From: Cyanidiococcus yangmingshanensis
Lineage: Eukaryota > Rhodophyta > Bangiophyceae > Cyanidiales > Cyanidiaceae
DNA length: 64,000 nt
Assembly (NCBI GenBank): GCA_013995675.1
Contig: VWRR01000018.1
Span: 186,001-250,000, forward strand
Reading direction: 5' to 3'
Shown here: positions 43,401 through 53,714 of the stretch, in pieces
Layout: every line of letters begins with the position of its first letter
Position numbering within the stretch: position 1 is the first letter of the stretch
Program-made: the position numbers and the translations under genes
Notes under the pieces: model-generated
The model's input: only the letters and a program-made list of their open reading frames with translations
Databases searched by the model: none
Told to the model about the DNA's origin: nothing

Positions 43401-43910
43401 TTATATTCCACAGGTGCGCTGATTATACACTCGTTGTCCAGTCCACCAGGATGCAGCGAGTCTCAGGAACTCAGGCGTTGGTGGAACCGTCTCCCTTCGA
43501 GGCTCAGCCTCACAAGCGCGCCTGCTCCATCTTGACCACGGTTCTATGTCGAATGTTTTGCTCCCTAAAGGTGTGGTATACTCGACCCCTCGAATCCGGA
43601 AGTTGAGCAAATCCTTCAGCGTCCACGCAAAACCGAGACCTCGAGCGACTCCCGAGCCAAAACCTGCTCCGAAGACGACACCACAAAAGCAGCCATAGAC
43701 AAGCCCATCCTGCGCGAAGGGCTCCAGGGACGGTAAAACAAAACACTGATTCCTTCGGAGGCGAATTGGCCTTCCCAGGCCAAAACAAACCCCATATCCA
43801 GCTCCAATAAAACAACCCACCGAAAGGCCTACACCAGTTCGTGGCCAGAAGCGTCGAAAGTTATTCCGAGGATCGAACCGCACTGGCCACGCTCTCGTCG
43901 ACTCACCCAT
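43401..43910 (-). CDS. Glycine-rich hydrophobic protein with glycine-zipper repeats
   Basis: 169 residues from an ATG. Two hydrophobic glycine-rich blocks (TGVGLSVGCFIGAGYGVCFG, about 25-44, and YGCFCGVVFGAGFGSGVARG, about 72-92) have GxxxG spacing typical of tightly packed membrane helices. The N-terminus is Arg-rich and the C-terminus hydrophilic. Comparable Gly-rich proteins occur in plants and algae, possibly plastid, but I cannot name a family. No neighbour suggests its role. Confidence 0.55.
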   Translation of the reverse strand: MGESTRAWPVRFDPRNNFRRFWPRTGVGLSVGCFIGAGYGVCFGLGRPIRLRRNQCFVLPSLEPFAQDGLVYGCFCGVVFGAGFGSGVARGLGFAWTLKDLLNFRIRGVEYTTPLGSKTFDIEPWSRWSRRACEAEPRRETVPPTPEFLRLAASWWTGQRVYNQRTCGI

Positions 43911-44142
43911 GTGATGCAGTTTCCGGGCTTGTCAACACTCTCGGTACCCTAGCGCTTTCAGTGCCAGGCTGCGGGGCACAAGGCTTTCGGCAGCATCGGA
44001 GACCACGAAGTTTCGGACGGGCTGGACGGCAACGCCGAGATGCGAAGATCAAACGCTGCCTGTGAGCTCGTCTACAGAGACTGGGGAAAACAACGCTTCA
44101 TGTGGGTTCTTTTTTTCAAGCTGGGAGAATATTGAAGAAAGC

Positions 44143-45468
44143 ATGGGACGTAGAGATCTATCGGGGTCGCGTCAACAACAGTTGTATGAGCGTTGCTTCG
44201 TTCTGCGGCTGCGCAGAAGTGGCAGAGAGCGGCGGCAGTCAACCAAAGCCAGCGCGAGGAAGACACCTGGAGAGCCTGATGCCGAGTCATATATCGAAGA
44301 TAACGTGCCGAACTGTTTGTTGCTGCTGCTGAAACAAATAGACACCGACGAACCGCCGTTACCTCGTTCGAGCGCGACGCCAAGAGGCGAAGTAGCACTT
44401 GCCGAAGGACACTACCGCTTGAGTCCGACGGCTCTGAGCGGTGTCGTCGAGGACGGCTTGCTGGTCTCCGCCCACGATGTCTTGAGGCGCCCGTTTCCGG
44501 ACCCAGACGACACATCCATACTGCCAAAGAAGAACTCTGAAACCTCGAATAGGGTGTGGAAACCAACCGGACAGCGCGTTTTGCGTGAAAGCCCTCGCTC
44601 ATCTAGAAATTCTGAAGATGCTGATTCGCTTAACGTTACTGGCGAGGGAGTTCATCTGGAAAAGCGCGCTGATGTCAACGGTTGTTCTGATCTGTTCACA
44701 AATCCCGCACAGAGAGCTGGAGCGGCAGAACTCTACTGTCGACGGTTTTATCGTCTGGAGGACCCATCATTTCTGCCGGATGTGATCCCTCGTCCAATTT
44801 TTCTTGACGTGGAGCTGCCACCCAATCCGACGAGACTGGGAAGTGTTCGCAGATGCGTTCAATTTGCGGAGGATCTCTATGATTACTACGTGCCTGTTGA
44901 GCTGTTCAATTCACGGGCTGAGAGCCTACAGGCGGCTGAAGCAACGCAGGTCGAGGATTCAGAGGCCATCGTTGTTTATGATCCGAATGCGATCCCGAGG
45001 AGATGGAGCTACTCGCTCCTCGACGCACATGATCATCAGAGCGCAAGTGAGGACTCTCTCAGGGTATGTAATCCGGCGCACGAATCTATGCGACGTTTCC
45101 GTCGGACGCCTGCGCTCGAGACTGCCACGAAACAGAGAAGACGAAGCGTTGGTCCCTTGAGTGATGATATCTGCGATGATCAGACCCAGTTCTCCAGCAG
45201 TTCTGGTTCTGAATGGTCGCAAGAGCTCGACTCTTCTGTCCAACCAGAATGGAACCCTGACCTGTTCAGTTTATCCGGGATGTCTGACGAACGCAATGAC
45301 TTGATTGAACTTGGTCGAACATCAGCGACGTCAATGAATGCATCCATATTTGCAGAGGCATTGGAAAGTTCGCTGCGCGCTTGGGCCGCCTACGGCTCTG
45401 ATAGTCATGATTTCCAAGAACATTCCCCCTGTAGTTCGCCTACCTGGTCACCCGATATTGATGCCTAG
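44143..45468 (+). CDS. Unrecognised Ser/Asp-rich protein
   Basis: I do not recognise it. The frame is open from about 43920 but has no ATG until 44143 (MGRRDLSG), giving about 441 residues; a GTG at 44062 and a missing 5' exon are alternatives. The protein is hydrophilic with Ser/Arg/Glu-rich stretches and acidic segments, plus a few ordered-looking patches (AAELYCRRFYRLEDPSFL, AIVVYDPNAIPRRWSYSLL). No membrane span or catalytic motif. Probably largely disordered, perhaps nuclear. It is divergent from the glycine-zipper gene, about 230 bp away. Confidence 0.55.
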   Translation: MGRRDLSGSRQQQLYERCFVLRLRRSGRERRQSTKASARKTPGEPDAESYIEDNVPNCLLLLLKQIDTDEPPLPRSSATPRGEVALAEGHYRLSPTALSGVVEDGLLVSAHDVLRRPFPDPDDTSILPKKNSETSNRVWKPTGQRVLRESPRSSRNSEDADSLNVTGEGVHLEKRADVNGCSDLFTNPAQRAGAAELYCRRFYRLEDPSFLPDVIPRPIFLDVELPPNPTRLGSVRRCVQFAEDLYDYYVPVELFNSRAESLQAAEATQVEDSEAIVVYDPNAIPRRWSYSLLDAHDHQSASEDSLRVCNPAHESMRRFRRTPALETATKQRRRSVGPLSDDICDDQTQFSSSSGSEWSQELDSSVQPEWNPDLFSLSGMSDERNDLIELGRTSATSMNASIFAEALESSLRAWAAYGSDSHDFQEHSPCSSPTWSPDIDA

Positions 45469-47304
45469 AGCAGCACACGTATTGAAATCATCCAATGGTG
45501 AGAATCTGCCACGATGAGCGTTGATCAATTTTGACCAAACAGAAAAGGATTTCGTGTTGCTAGCGTCCGCCGAAGATCTGAGCTCCACTCTGGATGGTAT
45601 CTGGAGACTCTTCAGAGTATGCAATTCCAAGTAGCGCGTAAGATGAGGAGCCTTCAAATATATTCTCAAAGGCAGATAATGTAATGAAGACCAGCATTTA
45701 GGCCTGCTGAAGGGTTGCGTCTGTCATGCGGACAGACATTGTATGCTTCGCAATGCTTCATCGAAAAGATCGGCGTTCAGTGACCCAGGGATATGCGTTT
45801 CCGTAATCCGGCCGTAGAAGAATCGTCCTCGCCGTCGCCTGCAATGTTGTCCTTGATCAAGCACGATGGTCGCGCATAAAGTTTCGCGTACGCTTGGAAA
45901 ACATTGAATGACCAAATGCTAGACAAAAGAGATCATGAAGGGCGCTGAATTCAAAATGAGCAGGTCAAATCTGAGGAATGCGTATAGGCTTCAGAGGCGC
46001 TATATCTGCGAGAGCGGACTGTGCAGCCCCAGGAAATGGCTCTGGGTCCCAGTCTCTCATCATCTCCCGCGTCTGTATAACGTTCTCGCTGCTTCCCGAT
46101 CGATGCCTTCCTCAAGTATGCCATGAATAGATTTATCTTTAGAGGGTTTCATCTAATCTTTGGAGGACTTGTCGGCTTTTCTATAAGCTGCCTCGAGTTC
46201 GACTTCTGCGAGAAGAGTTCGAAATAGTGGCGAAAAGAAACGACCTGCCTCAGCCAATAGACTTGCATGTAACTTTGAGATCTCGCAAAGTGTATGCGTT
46301 CTGCTTGCTGATTGTAGACTGCGGGCGCTTGCGAGCAAAAGTTTTCGTAAAGATTCCTTCTCACTCCTCACTTGGGGCTGTAAACTTATTCGTTAGGGCC
46401 TCCGCCACAGGAAGACTGATCTCTATTGAGAATCAAAATAGTAAGACCGGCACATTGACTTGGGTGAGTCAATTCGTAGAATCGAACAACGTGATCGAGC
46501 CATCGCGTATTCTCCTGCGAATGGGACCCTAGAAGCGTGATAGCTTTTCCACTCGACATACGTCGCTTTCTTATTGCAACTGCTGGGTTGTCGATGAGTT
46601 ACAGAAGACTCTCGTTCAACGGAAGGTGTGAGCTCCAAGGTCGGCAGCATTGTTCGCCAAAATTCCAGTTTATCTTCTCGAAATGGAAAGATCAACGATA
46701 GAGAACTTTAAATTTCATCGGCAACAGCATTCTTTTTTCCGAAGAGCACCAAAAACGATGGGTCATCAGACCCACGCAGTTGAGACTGGCCAACGTTATA
46801 GAGGTTTTGAGGCACGCCTGATGCTATGCAAAGATTTCCGGAAGCGATATAATCGATAAAAAATCAGAGCTCTGGACTTGTTCCTCACGGAACGCATGTT
46901 TCCACTGGGAGCCCTTAAGGAAATACCGTGAATTGGATGTTTTCCCATAGCCGCACACAAGCGAAAAAGACCAGCTTCTAGTTTGATACGTCAAAAAGAA
47001 ACGCTCACAGCTCTATCTGCATTCGCATATAGCCTCAAGCAACAACTCGAGGACATACCTATGCCAAGTTTCGAGTCTGTTCCGGCGTAAGAATCGACTG
47101 GTCCTCAAAAGTCCGAGATAGGCCGGAGAGTTGCCCAGCACGGAGTTCCCGTCAACAGCCAAGATCATAGCGCGTTGGTGTCAGTGATTTCAAGTTGGAT
47201 GTGAAACTAGTGACCGTCGTGCAACGTGCTCTTTATCATATCAAAGCCTTGGTGCTGCAGCCGACACATTCATGCCTATAGAACCGTATCGGGGCATTAA
47301 TGCC
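45469..47304. other. Gene-poor region, 1.8 kb
   Basis: Convergent 3' flanks of the Ser-rich gene (+) and TRM1 (-). Between about 46150 and 46560 both strands have overlapping open frames of 70-100 codons; none starts with a good ATG or shows a domain. Nothing else supported. Confidence 0.35.
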
Positions 47305-48840
47305 CTATTTGAGAAAGCGAGTCGCTTTCATTGGGCCCCAGTTCGGTGCAGGATGGATCGGAAAACGTGCTCTCTTCACAGAGAACATTGGTGCCTTTTG
47401 CGAATTCCGCCTCTCAAAGTCGGCAGCTGTTAATGGAGGGTCCCATTGTATCGCTGGGGCCGCACGAAGGATTCGCTCACCCGAATTATCCCCGCCCAAG
47501 TTGTCTTTTCGGCTCTGAAGCAGAGCCCAAGCCCGCATAATATCCCAAAGAACCGGCAATGGTGCATCCGTCTTTAGTGCTAGCGGGTCATGATGGCACT
47601 GAGAGCAACTGTATCCTAGTCGTTTCCGCAAAATTTCATGAAGTGCACTCAGTGGAGGCATTGGACACCGCAACACCTTGCACATCGTCGACAAGTGCAT
47701 GTAAAATGGCGGCGCGGAAAGCTCCTCTTCAGCTAGGGTCAACAGCGCATGAATACGCTCCCGTGCACTCAAATGTGGCAGGAGCTCTTGCAGTGGCGGT
47801 GCTAGGGCTCCATCGTCATCAACGTCGGTGCCACTTTCTAGTGATGCGCGCAAGGCACTGACGCATGCGGCTGAGTGCAGCTCGCCCAAGTAGAATGGTC
47901 CGCCGAAAACCATACGGTTTGGTGAATGGCAAACCGAGCAGTGCGTGTCAACTGGTGGGCCTACGGCGGTGGTGAACCGTTTGATTTCTCTTTCGCTCGC
48001 GTTCGGGGAGCGTGCCGTTCTCGTTTGTCCCAGTCGTTGCACCCAAAACGAGCTGCAGCTTGTGCAGTGATACACGCCACCAGTCTTCGCGGCTTGGCCA
48101 AGGATTGGTGCACGGCGATCCACGATGCGCACAAACACCCGCACATAAAAGTCAATGTAAAAGGCCAACAGTGGTTCCATGTGACGACCATGTCGGTTTG
48201 CATGTTGGGCTATTGCACCCATGACCAGCCGAATGGCCTCCTCGTGCGCGTATGGTGCACCGATTGATGTTGCATGATATCGAGAGAAGCATATCTCGGG
48301 TTGTTTTCCGCAGAGAACCCGCGAATCGGTGCAAGTGACGCAAAGCAGGCCTCCATCCCGAACAGCCCGTACTGCAGGGTCTAGCAGAGGCGCTGCTGTG
48401 CCAAACGGATCAAGATCAACAAAGTCGAAGGCGTTCCGGTGATTCGCCATATACATGTAGGCGTCTGCACAGTTTGGCACGAGAACCTCTCTCAGGTCCG
48501 CATTGTGCTGCAAATTTTCGCAGATAGTTTCATATGCTCGGGGGTCTATATCATTCGCCACAACGCGCTCGATGCAATTGGTCTCCCGACAGTATCTTAA
48601 GGCCCGTAAGCCTGTCGCCGAGAGTGCCTCCAGTACCTGCAACTTTACCAAAGGCCGTTTCTTACCGTCGCCTGTGCCATGCTCGTGGCGAAGGAGGCGC
48701 CAGAAATATCTCAGCACAAGTACGCTCAAGTCACGATTGACAACTTGTGCAGGATTGATAAAGTTCTCGCCTTTTCGATACAGGATCTTAGCCAGCCCCT
48801 CTCGAAACTCAGCGAGAACTGTGTTGGCACTAGCGACCAT
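47305..48840 (-). CDS. TRM1: tRNA (guanine26-N2) dimethyltransferase TRM1
   Basis: Makes N2,N2-dimethylguanosine at position 26 of tRNAs, in nucleus and mitochondria in many eukaryotes. Seen: FREGLAKILY and NPAQVVNRDLSV at the N-terminus, a class I methyltransferase core (EALSATGLRALRYCRE, ANDIDPRAYE, FDFVDLDPFGTAAPLLD, LLCVTCTDSRVLCG), a CxxC zinc region (YHCTSCSSFW, HCSVCHSPNRMVFGGPFYLG), and SCSQCHHDPLALKTDAP near the C-terminus, all in family order. The first ATG is at 48840 (511 residues); the same frame is open for 54 more codons to 49002 but only from a TTG, and that stretch is Ser/Arg-rich, so an upstream start or spliced leader for organelle targeting is possible. Confidence 0.95.
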   Translation of the reverse strand: MVASANTVLAEFREGLAKILYRKGENFINPAQVVNRDLSVLVLRYFWRLLRHEHGTGDGKKRPLVKLQVLEALSATGLRALRYCRETNCIERVVANDIDPRAYETICENLQHNADLREVLVPNCADAYMYMANHRNAFDFVDLDPFGTAAPLLDPAVRAVRDGGLLCVTCTDSRVLCGKQPEICFSRYHATSIGAPYAHEEAIRLVMGAIAQHANRHGRHMEPLLAFYIDFYVRVFVRIVDRRAPILGQAAKTGGVYHCTSCSSFWVQRLGQTRTARSPNASEREIKRFTTAVGPPVDTHCSVCHSPNRMVFGGPFYLGELHSAACVSALRASLESGTDVDDDGALAPPLQELLPHLSARERIHALLTLAEEELSAPPFYMHLSTMCKVLRCPMPPLSALHEILRKRLGYSCSQCHHDPLALKTDAPLPVLWDIMRAWALLQSRKDNLGGDNSGERILRAAPAIQWDPPLTAADFERRNSQKAPMFSVKRARFPIHPAPNWGPMKATRFLK

Positions 48841-49904
48841 GCTGAGTCTCGACGCGAGCTCGTCGCTGGCTAGACGGGGTTCACAGGAGGAATATTTCTG
48901 ACCTGGGAACGGACTCCAAGTACATGCCTTGGTCGCTCCAGTTCCGAAACTCCGTGCTCGAATCCCTAAACTTCGAGGAGAACGAGTTGTGCCCTCAGAC
49001 AAAGCTGGTTCGAATCCTGAACGTTTTCCTCAAGCGCTGAGAAAGTAGGAGCCGCCAGCGCCATGGATTCGCAGCGACCTCTAGCACGCGCGATGGCCCC
49101 ATGGCGTCGCCTGCCAACATCAACATCGATGGAGTATCAGAGAGAGACTATGTGGAGAATCTTTGAGGAAACTCTTTTTAAAAGTTGCCAATTCGAAAAG
49201 ATTCTACAGCAGCGAGGAGATTCTCCCTTCCGAAGTTCATCGACTTGGCTCAATGGAACACTTTTTTGCGGCCGTGTTTTTATGTGCTCGTCGCCACCAA
49301 ACACAGCAGACACAACGCATTCCTGGCGTTTTTCCCAGGGAGTGAAACCATTCCGCTCGAAATGGATATTATGCGGTGCATGCGGTCGAATGAATGCGTC
49401 GTAGGGGCCTCGAACAGAGGTCATAAGGACAAAGCGCCGGTCCTAGCCTCGAGCTTTTTCGAGACAGCGCTTTGTCTGATGACGAGATTACGTAAACTCG
49501 TACGCCAACGATGATCTGGGGAGTTGCGAGCGGGAACATTCTGGATCTGCGTCCGAAAAACGAAGAGCTGCTGATGCACGATCTTCGCGTCGAGTATGCA
49601 TCGAAACCATGACGAGTTGTGCTCTTGATGAACTTCTCGATTTAAGACAAGTTCTGATTCATCGGCTCATCGGTTGAAAGAAGGCGAAAAGCGTTTCTAT
49701 CAAGTACGTTGATCACTTGAATATGCGAAGAACCTTTACGAAAAACATGTATGCATTTTCTCTTGAGCACGACGCGGCGGCGAGTCATTCGAAAGGCGGC
49801 ATCTTTGCGTAACCGTCGACGACATGGATTCTTGGCTTCACGAAATACAATATTTGGATTCGCGTTCCAGTTCGAACTAGAGAGAAAAGTCGATCTGAGC
49901 AAGG
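48841..49904. other. Divergent intergenic region with an unresolved frame
   Basis: A plus-strand frame starts at a good ATG at 49063 (MDSQRPLARAM, WRIFEETLFKS) and runs to 49404. Overlapping plus frames at 49163-49345 and 49185-49514 are also open. They could be pieces of one interrupted small gene, but I recognise no domain, so no CDS is called. Confidence 0.3.
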
Positions 49905-50120
49905 ATGGCAAACGAGCTACAAATTCGTCAACGCAGGGCCCCCGCAGAGACCCAGGTAGTTGAGTCAAAACAACGGACACAGAGCGTAACTGTTCGGAAG
50001 GTGGCGACAGCGAAACGGCAGGGCTTGGTACTAGGACCCACGCTGGTGCTCGCCATCAGCCTCGGTTTCGTTGGAACAGTCATAACCTTGCACATCATCG
50101 GGAAGCTCACAGGGATCTAG
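49905..50120 (+). CDS. SEC61B: Sec61 beta subunit of the ER translocon
   Basis: Small tail-anchored subunit of the Sec61 channel. The 71-residue protein begins at an ATG, has a hydrophilic basic N-terminus and one C-terminal membrane segment in the family pattern: GLVLGPTLVLAISLGFVG then HIIGKLTG, matching GLKVGP, VLVMSLLFIA and HIWGKYT of animal Sec61 beta. Length fits short algal and fungal members. RAMP4/SERP1 is the alternative small tail-anchored protein, but its conserved N-terminal motif is absent. Confidence 0.72.
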   Translation: MANELQIRQRRAPAETQVVESKQRTQSVTVRKVATAKRQGLVLGPTLVLAISLGFVGTVITLHIIGKLTGI

Positions 50121-50826
50121 TTGAGCGCGCCTCTGCTGTCGACCTATAAAGAAATAGAAGTAAGCACGAGCTGCGGCATCCGATCTTTTTTTGCGGGTGA
50201 GTTGTGAGGTCGTCGACTGGCAGCGAAGCAACCTATACACTCCAGTCCTGGCTGACTCTGGAGCGCCACTTTGTTGAGCTTGACAAGAAGTGTAAGCTAC
50301 GGGGACCCAACGCTTCACTCGCGCAATTTATTGGCTCGGAGGCCCCGTTGGTGACTTGCTTGCGGGGCAGAGCTCTGCTACAGTGGTGGAGGCCAAGACA
50401 TATGGAGAGCGAGTTTGGCCACCGTCCTTTTGCGAGAAAGTTGGGAGACTTGAGAGGAACGGAACTCACCTGGCCACACCAGGTGTCAGATGTGCAGCAA
50501 AGAGTCGCGGCTGGCATATCGGCTATTGGCTTCGCTGGCGTACGTAAACAGGTTTTCATTCTTTTATTGGTTTTGGTCCGTGAGCTGTGCTGACGCGCTC
50601 GACCTGGCGGCCTAAGACGTGAGCACGGAACCCAACAGACTAGGGTAGCAAGTACCTTAGGCCTGGTGATTGCGTCATTGACGCGTCAAACGACATCAAG
50701 AACAGAAAGTACCTCTATTTGACCAGCCAGCAGAATTGAGGTTCCAAGCCCTTGCGGGGTTCGTTGGCCTTCAGACGAACCCCTCTTTCCCTCCGGCACT
50801 TCAAAATGAGGCAAGACTCTGACCCA
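50121..50826. other. Intergenic, convergent 3' ends
   Basis: A plus-strand frame at 50204-50593 (GTG start) and overlapping minus-strand frames are open, but none has an ATG near its start or any recognisable motif. Confidence 0.35.
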
Positions 50827-52713
50827 TCAGCGCTGGAGCTTCCTCTCTAGGCGTCGTCGCAAAAGCAGTGCATTGGCCTCTTTGGACCGACTGAAATGTG
50901 GATTTGTGGGATCGATTGCAAACTCGTGTTGTTCATATAGCGCACGAAATCGTTCATCGTCCGGATCGAATGTTGCTGAACGATTTTGGGAATATGCTTC
51001 CCCATCTTTCGATGCCTGTCTACTTCGTTTCCCCTTAGGCCTCCTGCTGAACATTTTTCCAGCGGTGTCTGGATCTTCTGCGAATGAATCCCTCGGTGCA
51101 CGGAGATCAACAGCAGGCGTCGCACTGTCAATAGTGAGCATTCCCCTATCACGACGGTTCCCGGGCTTGCCATTCAGCGTGGGCCGAGCGACGAGATCTC
51201 CGGCTTCGTGGCTCTCATCGGATTCTCGTTCGTGCTCTTTTTCATTAGAACGTAATCTCTGAGGTGATGAGTACGCCGCCAACAACGGGTCGTCTATTTC
51301 TCCTTTCTCTGATGAAGCTGCGTCCACGTCGCCTACGTCGGAACCACGGTTCGATTCATTCCCGTCCAGCTCTTTCTGGGAGCCGCCCATCCGCCGGGAT
51401 GTTCTGTGTTCCAGCCGACGTTGTCGCTTCCGCTCTCGTTCACGCTCCTGCGCTCTACGTAACCGAGCTTGCCAGGGCGTCTCCTGACGTTGCGTTTCCC
51501 GTCTCTCGTGCTCTACAAGTATTTGTTGCCCGAGTTTTGCTAGAGACGGGACAAATGTGACTTGCATGTCAACGTCAGAGGCGTGGTCGGAGGGCTCGCT
51601 TTCGTCACGCTCGTTTTGCAGTCCATCAGCAGAATCGATTCGCCCCTGGACGTCATCCCCTTCCAATAAACGCTTTCGATAAGCTTGAATCCATTCAGTA
51701 TCCCTTTGAACACTGCCGTCCGAATCTGTTGAACTCGCCAGATAGGCTTTGAAATCATCATCCTGCAGCTCATCTTCAGTGAATCTCCGCTTCTGCAACT
51801 TTTTTGCTCGTTCTTGGTCCCCAGCATCCCAAGTGAGCTGGACTCGGCTGTGTTGAAAAGCCCGAGTCATGAAGGAGACCGGTTTGTAATCAAGCGGTAC
51901 CGCATCGGCTTCGTCTCGGGGAGTCCTGCTTTCAAAATCGTGCATTGTATCGGGTATAAATCGTAAATCAATCACGTTCGAGCTCCTTTCGTATTCGATA
52001 CCGTCCGCCATATCGTAGAGCGCACTGGCTGTCTCCACAGTGTCGCACTCAATCAGTGCAAAAAAGTATCGCATACGCTGTCGCTCGTATCGACGAATAA
52101 GCTCGTTCTCCCGAGCTTGCCTTAAGTCCAGTTCGTGTTTCGTCTTCGGCATCAAATCATCGTCCGACCCGACGTCTTCGGAGCCATCGTCCAGTTTTGG
52201 TCCGTATTTATACTCACTCTCTGCTCTGTTCAAGTACAACTCAGTGGGGTAGATCCTTACCCGTAGGACCACGCCTCCTGCCGGAGCAAGCGAGCGCATC
52301 AGTGCTAGTATGTCAACAGCACGGATATGATTCCAGTCAAAGTTTACCAGCGCCAGCCTCCCCGTAGGTTGACCTTGAGGAATCGTTTCCTCCGTCTCCG
52401 AGCTGGCTGAGGTTTCTACGTAATCGACGCTTGCACTCTGCGCCTCCAATGCGAGACCCTCGTTCACGAGTCCGGATCTCAGGTCAACCTCCAAATCAGA
52501 ATCGAGCGTCCGAGCGGGCGAAAATTCGTCTTCAGCGAGAGGGCGCTGATCGAGTGTCGGCAAACTATTCCCAAATGGATCCGAGTCGCTAGGCCGAAAA
52601 GGAAGCGTAAAACGGGGATCCTCCTCACTGATCTTTTCGTCAGAGCCCAGCCTTTTGCGGCGAAATCGAGGGTCGGTAAAGACCCTCGAAAACCGAGGGT
52701 CTACTTTTTGCAT
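50827..52713 (-). CDS. ESF1: ESF1-like nucleolar pre-rRNA processing factor
   Basis: ESF1 is needed for 18S rRNA maturation in the small-subunit processome. The N-terminus has VDPRFSRVFTDPRFRRK, the duplicated DPRF signature. A middle domain has TGRLALVNFDWNHIRAVDIL and the YFFALIECDTVETASALYDM stretch (RRM-like core of the family), then FIPDTMHDFESRTPRDEADA. Acidic and Lys/Arg-rich coiled-coil regions follow, and the C-terminus has RFRALYEQHEFAIDPTNPHF (the FAIDPTDPRF motif) with a basic tail. Start is the ATG at 52713 (628 residues); three more codons upstream are open only from a TTG. It is followed on the same strand by uL29m upstream, without evident co-regulation. Confidence 0.92.
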   Translation of the reverse strand: MQKVDPRFSRVFTDPRFRRKRLGSDEKISEEDPRFTLPFRPSDSDPFGNSLPTLDQRPLAEDEFSPARTLDSDLEVDLRSGLVNEGLALEAQSASVDYVETSASSETEETIPQGQPTGRLALVNFDWNHIRAVDILALMRSLAPAGGVVLRVRIYPTELYLNRAESEYKYGPKLDDGSEDVGSDDDLMPKTKHELDLRQARENELIRRYERQRMRYFFALIECDTVETASALYDMADGIEYERSSNVIDLRFIPDTMHDFESRTPRDEADAVPLDYKPVSFMTRAFQHSRVQLTWDAGDQERAKKLQKRRFTEDELQDDDFKAYLASSTDSDGSVQRDTEWIQAYRKRLLEGDDVQGRIDSADGLQNERDESEPSDHASDVDMQVTFVPSLAKLGQQILVEHERRETQRQETPWQARLRRAQERERERKRQRRLEHRTSRRMGGSQKELDGNESNRGSDVGDVDAASSEKGEIDDPLLAAYSSPQRLRSNEKEHERESDESHEAGDLVARPTLNGKPGNRRDRGMLTIDSATPAVDLRAPRDSFAEDPDTAGKMFSRRPKGKRSRQASKDGEAYSQNRSATFDPDDERFRALYEQHEFAIDPTNPHFSRSKEANALLLRRRLERKLQR

Positions 52714-53141
52714 GAGGCACAAACAAGACGCCGTCGAGGACCAGACGAGTTAGGGAGACGCTCCATGAACGTTTCGGGCCATGCGCCATTGGGACGACGC
52801 TCGCCAGCAATGGTGGACGCCGATCCGACACGTGACTGCTGGCATACCGTCGAAATGGCTGTTCCATAGGCAATCGTCTCTGTATGTGAAGTAGTTATTT
52901 ACCAGCATGTTCTTCGAGATGGGAACGACCCAACTTGTTTTCTAAGTACTCCGATTTCTGTCGTACAAGAAATAGCACGAAAACGAGTGATGGACTGCGC
53001 ATCGTTCAATGGACATCGCAGTTCTTCGTTCTGAACGAATGCATCACAAAGTTCGCGTCTCACTCTTTGTCGAGAATGCGCTGAAAAACGTTAGGGTCTG
53101 GCAAGGCCTCTAAGTCTGAGCAGCAAGAGCGCAGAACGCTT
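52714..53141. other. Intergenic, 5' region of ESF1
   Basis: Spacer between uL29m (3' end) and ESF1 (5' end), both on the minus strand. No gene seen. Confidence 0.45.
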
Positions 53142-53714
53142 TCACGATGCCGATTCTGTTTCTCGCTGCGCGGCGCGCTTTTGACGAAATCGCTCACCGA
53201 CCACCGTCTTGAGCCGAGCCATGCCTTTTCGAAGCTTCCATAAATCACTGGATCCTTTCCAGGGCAGGCTATTCCGGCGGCAAAAGTCGCGTTCACTTAA
53301 CAGTGCAAGCTTTTCTTTCACCATCACGAACCACAGACGATGCAGATCATCTGTCGATTTCAGACGCAATTCAGCTGCCTTCCACGGTCGCGCGTTCGTG
53401 CTTGGCCGCATGCCTCGTAGGCCTGGAGTCCACTGCTGCCGTCCGAACCGAGAGACTGCGAATTCATCCAGAGAACCCGAAAGGGAATTTGCGGGAGCGG
53501 AAGAAGAGGGAGGCATGGCATCCCCAGCTAAAACTTTCGTTCCGGAGAGAGGCTTGGATGTCTCTGGAGCGTCGGTGCCCCGGTCAGAAAACAATCTAGC
53601 ATAAAAAGTTGCTATTCGGTTATCGCCAAAGACATGCTGTAAGTCTGTTCCGATAAGTCTGGAAAGTCTGCCAGCATGTGCACGACCAGAGTTCATCCAG
53701 GGGCGCAACGACAT
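53142..53714 (-). CDS. MRPL47: Mitochondrial ribosomal protein uL29m (MRPL47)
   Basis: Component of the mitochondrial large ribosomal subunit near the exit tunnel. The conserved core is RPWKAAELRLKSTDDLHRLW, then VMVKEKLALLSER and LRKGMARLKTVVGERF, matching the MRPL47 pattern of mitochondrial and fungal members rather than the short bacterial L29. From ATG 53714 the protein has about 190 residues and an Arg-rich, Ser-containing leader (MSLRPWMNSGRAHAGRLSRL) suited to a mitochondrial presequence. The frame is open further upstream to 53825 from a GTG only. Confidence 0.85.
   Translation of the reverse strand: MSLRPWMNSGRAHAGRLSRLIGTDLQHVFGDNRIATFYARLFSDRGTDAPETSKPLSGTKVLAGDAMPPSSSAPANSLSGSLDEFAVSRFGRQQWTPGLRGMRPSTNARPWKAAELRLKSTDDLHRLWFVMVKEKLALLSERDFCRRNSLPWKGSSDLWKLRKGMARLKTVVGERFRQKRAAQRETESAS

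Noticed and set aside
46149-46559. Chain of minus-strand frames (MSSGKAITLLG, then LPVAEALTNKF, then SLRKLLLASARSL) that could be a small gene joined by one-base skips
   Set aside because: The plus strand over the same span has an equally protein-like frame, no family is recognisable, and the chain was built by assuming the skip rule, so it is not independent evidence.
48990-49030. GGTTCGAATCC-like sequence resembling a tRNA T-loop
   Set aside because: The flanking bases do not form the T-stem and no acceptor or anticodon arm is present nearby.
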